From positions 8,101-17,176 of the forward strand of contig JAESSM010000009.1 of NCBI GenBank assembly GCA_016764115.1: DNA of 9,076 bases, written 5' to 3'. Origin of the DNA: Bacteroidia bacterium (GTDB lineage: Bacteria > Bacteroidota > Bacteroidia > JAESSM01 > NORP286). The notes under the pieces were generated by a model. That model was not told where the DNA came from, searched no databases, and worked only from the letters and a program-made list of their open reading frames with translations. The first letter of the stretch is position 1; each line of letters begins with the position of its first letter. Position numbers and translations under genes: made by a program. Below are positions 6,834 to 9,076 of this stretch, piece by piece.

Positions 6834-6883
6834 AGGGCACCAAAAACAAGTGCAAGATGTAAAGTCTTTATTTTCTTGAACAT
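6827..6883 (-). pseudogene. Displaced N terminus of the DUF4340 gene (signal-anchor start)
   Basis: From ATG at 6883 this short frame encodes MFKKIKTLHLALVFGALC and then stops at TGA (6829-6827). A basic start followed by a hydrophobic helix is the normal beginning of DUF4340 proteins. The hydrophobic stretch continues seamlessly in the main DUF4340 frame (LLIVFFVESS). The ATG lies 9 bases after the stop of the GldG-like gene, the tight operon spacing expected for the true start, with an A/G-rich GAAAGAA just before it. The intact gene would run from 6883 to 5901. The break falls in the CCC TTT tract (plus-strand 6832-6837), which needs one more base. Confidence 0.7.
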
Positions 6884-6892
6884 TTCTTTCTA

Positions 6893-8410
6893 TTAATAAT
6901 TATCCTCCATCCAGCGTTTACGCTTTCTTGATTGCATTTGGTAGCGAAACAAACCATAAATTAGAATTAAAATGATAGGAGCAAAAACGTTAGTATATTT
7001 TATCATTGTCTTGGTATCATCTTCTAATTGCTCTAATGGTCTTGACGTAATTCCTTTTGTTCTTAGTTCTATTAAACCCGTATCATCTGATAACCAATCA
7101 ATAGCATTGACCATTATATTCACGTTATCAGGGTGCACTCGTTGAGCTTTTTGCCCTTCTCCATTTACAGCAAAATTGCCGTTTCCAATAACAACCAATC
7201 GAGAATTATTCTCCCCACTTATTTGACCATCCAAGGCAACAGCTATTGGGAGTGATCCCAAGGTAAAATCAACTTCGGTCCAGTTTTTTGAAATATCTAT
7301 ATAAAATGGTGGTTTTTCCACACCTGATTTAGCAGAACTAAGTGCTAATGGATATATCTTAACTTTTGATGTATCTATACCTGAAAAAGAAAGTGCATTG
7401 GTAAATGGTAAAACGATCGCCTCCAGTCCTGAAGTAATTGGGTGTTCGGTAAAATTGGATATTATTGGAAAATAAGGAAACTTAACTTGAGAATTAAAGG
7501 ACATGAATCCTGCTCTTTGTTGCACTGTAACAGAACCACAATCCACATCTCTGACGATATTATCTTCAATTATAACTCCTTTATCTTTCAACCAAATTTC
7601 TAAGCCAGTTGATTTACTCTTCGCATATGCTGTTTGTAGATCTGCATCAATTCTTGAAGTAGCTATATAAACATTTCTTCCTGAATTAAAGAAGTTATCG
7701 ATGTGTTGAATATGAGACAGTGGAATAGAATCTTTAGGATCAATGATCACCAATGTTTTATAGTCATCTCCTATCCCATTTGAATCAGTTAATTCAACCT
7801 CATCTATTTCATATAAAATTTCAAGATTTTGTATAGCCTGTATCAATGCTGCCTTTTTAGGTTCTCCATGCCCCTGTAATAATGCAAGTTTAGGCTTCTC
7901 TGTAACTGATAACTTTTTAATAGTTGTAGCCAATGAATATTCCATAGCTGCACCAGGCTGTATGACTGGAATCACCTCTTTGTTCTCACCTAAATGTACA
8001 ACCGCACCTAAATAGGCTCTTTGCTGTTTCATTTGATCGCGCTCTCTAATATTAACAAGGATTGGTGAGATACCCTGCTGCTGTGCTTTCATTTCTGATT
8101 GATCATCTTCGCTTGGATTAATGAATTCATAAACCAAATTTCCATTTGAGCAATTGGAAAACTCTATCAATTGTTCACGAAAATCTTTACGGGTTTTGTC
8201 AATATTGGGAGGTAAATTTTCTGAGAAATACGCTTTAACTGTAATTGGAGACTCCAGGCTTGCAAGAATATCTTTTGTAGCATTACTTAATGTATAGCGT
8301 TGATCAGCTGTAAAATCCAATCTGAAGAACATCCTGTTTGATAAGGCATTCAGCAATACGAAAATTCCAATAATAATAAATAGCTTGGTATATATAGCAT
8401 TTCTCTTCAT
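6893..8410 (-). CDS. gldG: GldG-like protein, extracytoplasmic component of a gliding-type ABC transporter
   Basis: This 505-residue protein has one membrane helix at each end (about 8-26 and 473-490) and a large extracytoplasmic domain between them. The C-terminal helix is followed by a basic cytoplasmic tail (SRKRKRW). Family marks are LDFTADQRYTLS at 31-42, just after the first helix, and LLQGHGEPK around 177-185, both typical of GldG and related ABC-associated proteins. In Flavobacterium, GldA, GldF and GldG form an ABC-type complex linked to gliding motility. The substrate is not settled, and related cassettes occur in non-gliding bacteria. It starts at ATG 8410, about 11 bases after the stop of the permease gene, and is followed 9 bases later by the DUF4340 start, so the three form one operon. 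The symbol is by family resemblance; a generic GldG-like role is equally possible. Confidence 0.82.
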   Translation of the reverse strand: MKRNAIYTKLFIIIGIFVLLNALSNRMFFRLDFTADQRYTLSNATKDILASLESPITVKAYFSENLPPNIDKTRKDFREQLIEFSNCSNGNLVYEFINPSEDDQSEMKAQQQGISPILVNIRERDQMKQQRAYLGAVVHLGENKEVIPVIQPGAAMEYSLATTIKKLSVTEKPKLALLQGHGEPKKAALIQAIQNLEILYEIDEVELTDSNGIGDDYKTLVIIDPKDSIPLSHIQHIDNFFNSGRNVYIATSRIDADLQTAYAKSKSTGLEIWLKDKGVIIEDNIVRDVDCGSVTVQQRAGFMSFNSQVKFPYFPIISNFTEHPITSGLEAIVLPFTNALSFSGIDTSKVKIYPLALSSAKSGVEKPPFYIDISKNWTEVDFTLGSLPIAVALDGQISGENNSRLVVIGNGNFAVNGEGQKAQRVHPDNVNIMVNAIDWLSDDTGLIELRTKGITSRPLEQLEDDTKTMIKYTNVFAPIILILIYGLFRYQMQSRKRKRWMEDNY

Positions 8411-8421
8411 CTTGGTAATCT

Positions 8422-9076
8422 TTAATTAACCCAATTTCTTTTTGATAATAAGACTTGGGATAATATTAACCCTGTTCCGGTTATTGAAATGAAATAAATA
8501 ATGTCCTTTGAATCAATTACTCCCCTTGAAAGAGATTCAAAATGATCCCCCAAACTTAAGTAAGAAAGTATTGCTCCAATTGTTCCTGTAAAATTTCCAG
8601 CTAAAACACTGAATAATATTTGGAAAAATAATCCGATAAATAGTGCTAATAAGAATGAAACAATTTGATTATTGGTTATACTACTTGCGAACAAACCAAT
8701 TGCAATGTAAGCTGAACTCATAAAGACCAACCCTAAATATCCACCCCATACACTGCCGTGATCAATTGGGCCTAATTTAGCAATTGTAAAATAGTAGGGT
8801 AATGTACACAACAAGGCAATTACAACTAATAACAAACACGACAGGTATTTACCCACTACAATTTGCCAATCGCTAACTGCTTTTGTAATTAATATTTCTA
8901 TCGTTCCGGTTTTGTTTTCCTCGGCAATCATTCCCATTGTTAAAGCAGGAATAAAGAAAAACAATGTCCAGTATGCGATTCCGAAAAATGAATTCAAGCT
9001 CGCTTGTCCCACCAAAAACACATCATTGCCATAAAGCCATGTAAAGAATCCACTAAGACCCAAGAACACAACAAGC
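8422..9076 (-). CDS. gldF: GldF-like ABC-2 permease (5' partial)
   Basis: The frame is open to the window edge, so the N terminus is missing. GTG at 9069 is an internal Val codon rather than a start: the upstream codons read Leu-Val and continue the same membrane helix (LVVFLGLSGFFTWLYG). At least six hydrophobic segments are visible. Between the second and third is EENKTGTIEILITKAVSDWQ, the cytoplasmic motif of ABC-2 permeases of the GldF/NosY type (E..+GT.E.LLT.P.+...). A full GldF is about 240 residues, so only about 20-25 are missing. It would form the membrane channel part of a transporter with GldG-like and DUF4340 partners. The ATPase gene, if linked, would lie beyond the window; in Flavobacterium gldA is encoded elsewhere. 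Confidence 0.82.
   Translation of the reverse strand, partial: LVVFLGLSGFFTWLYGNDVFLVGQASLNSFFGIAYWTLFFFIPALTMGMIAEENKTGTIEILITKAVSDWQIVVGKYLSCLLLVVIALLCTLPYYFTIAKLGPIDHGSVWGGYLGLVFMSSAYIAIGLFASSITNNQIVSFLLALFIGLFFQILFSVLAGNFTGTIGAILSYLSLGDHFESLSRGVIDSKDIIYFISITGTGLILSQVLLSKRNWVN

Noticed and set aside
1..9076. Mobile elements, CRISPR arrays, tRNA or rRNA genes, phage or defence systems
   Set aside because: Reading through both strands I found no transposase-like protein, regularly spaced repeats, or RNA gene signatures; the coding regions are almost continuous and of core type.

Overview
The window looks like a chromosomal segment from a member of the Bacteroidota. The reasons are low GC content, weak or absent Shine-Dalgarno sites, a TAnnTTTG-type promoter element before mrp, DUF6089-type outer-membrane proteins, and a GldF/GldG-like ABC module. 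The gene set fits Cytophagia- or Flavobacteriia-like bacteria; I cannot place it more finely from sequence alone. It reads as core rather than accessory DNA. I see no insertion sequences, phage genes, CRISPR arrays, tRNAs or rRNAs.

Layout. The plus strand carries 1-5899. It begins with the last 34 codons of a CBS-domain protein. Then come a one-POTRA Omp85 (BamA/TamA-like) barrel, NAD kinase, a DUF6089-type outer-membrane protein split in two by a frameshift, an intact second DUF6089 paralogue, Mrp/ApbC, and a NifU-C (Nfu-like) protein. The minus strand carries 5901-9076. In transcription order it holds a GldF-like ABC-2 permease (5' end outside the window), a GldG-like protein, and a DUF4340 protein. 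The two blocks converge with a single base between their stop codons.

How the genes fit together. The left block is an envelope and cofactor neighbourhood: the CBS protein, nadK and DUF6089 form a familiar Bacteroidota grouping, here with an extra Omp85 gene between CBS and nadK. The middle pair, Mrp plus Nfu, is a Fe-S cluster carrier module, translationally close-coupled with a 1-base gap. The right block is a membrane complex of permease, GldG-like extracytoplasmic protein and DUF4340 protein. It is related to the gliding/secretion-associated GldF-GldG transporter; the ATPase (GldA) is not in the window.

Two genes look broken by one missing base each: the first DUF6089 gene, at an A8 tract, and the DUF4340 gene near its N terminus. 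In both cases adding one base restores a convincing full-length protein. Read error in the assembly, real gene decay and (for the A8 site) slippage are all possible. I found no convincing new biological system; the frameshifts, the gene order and the CxxC-less Mrp are the points most worth checking.
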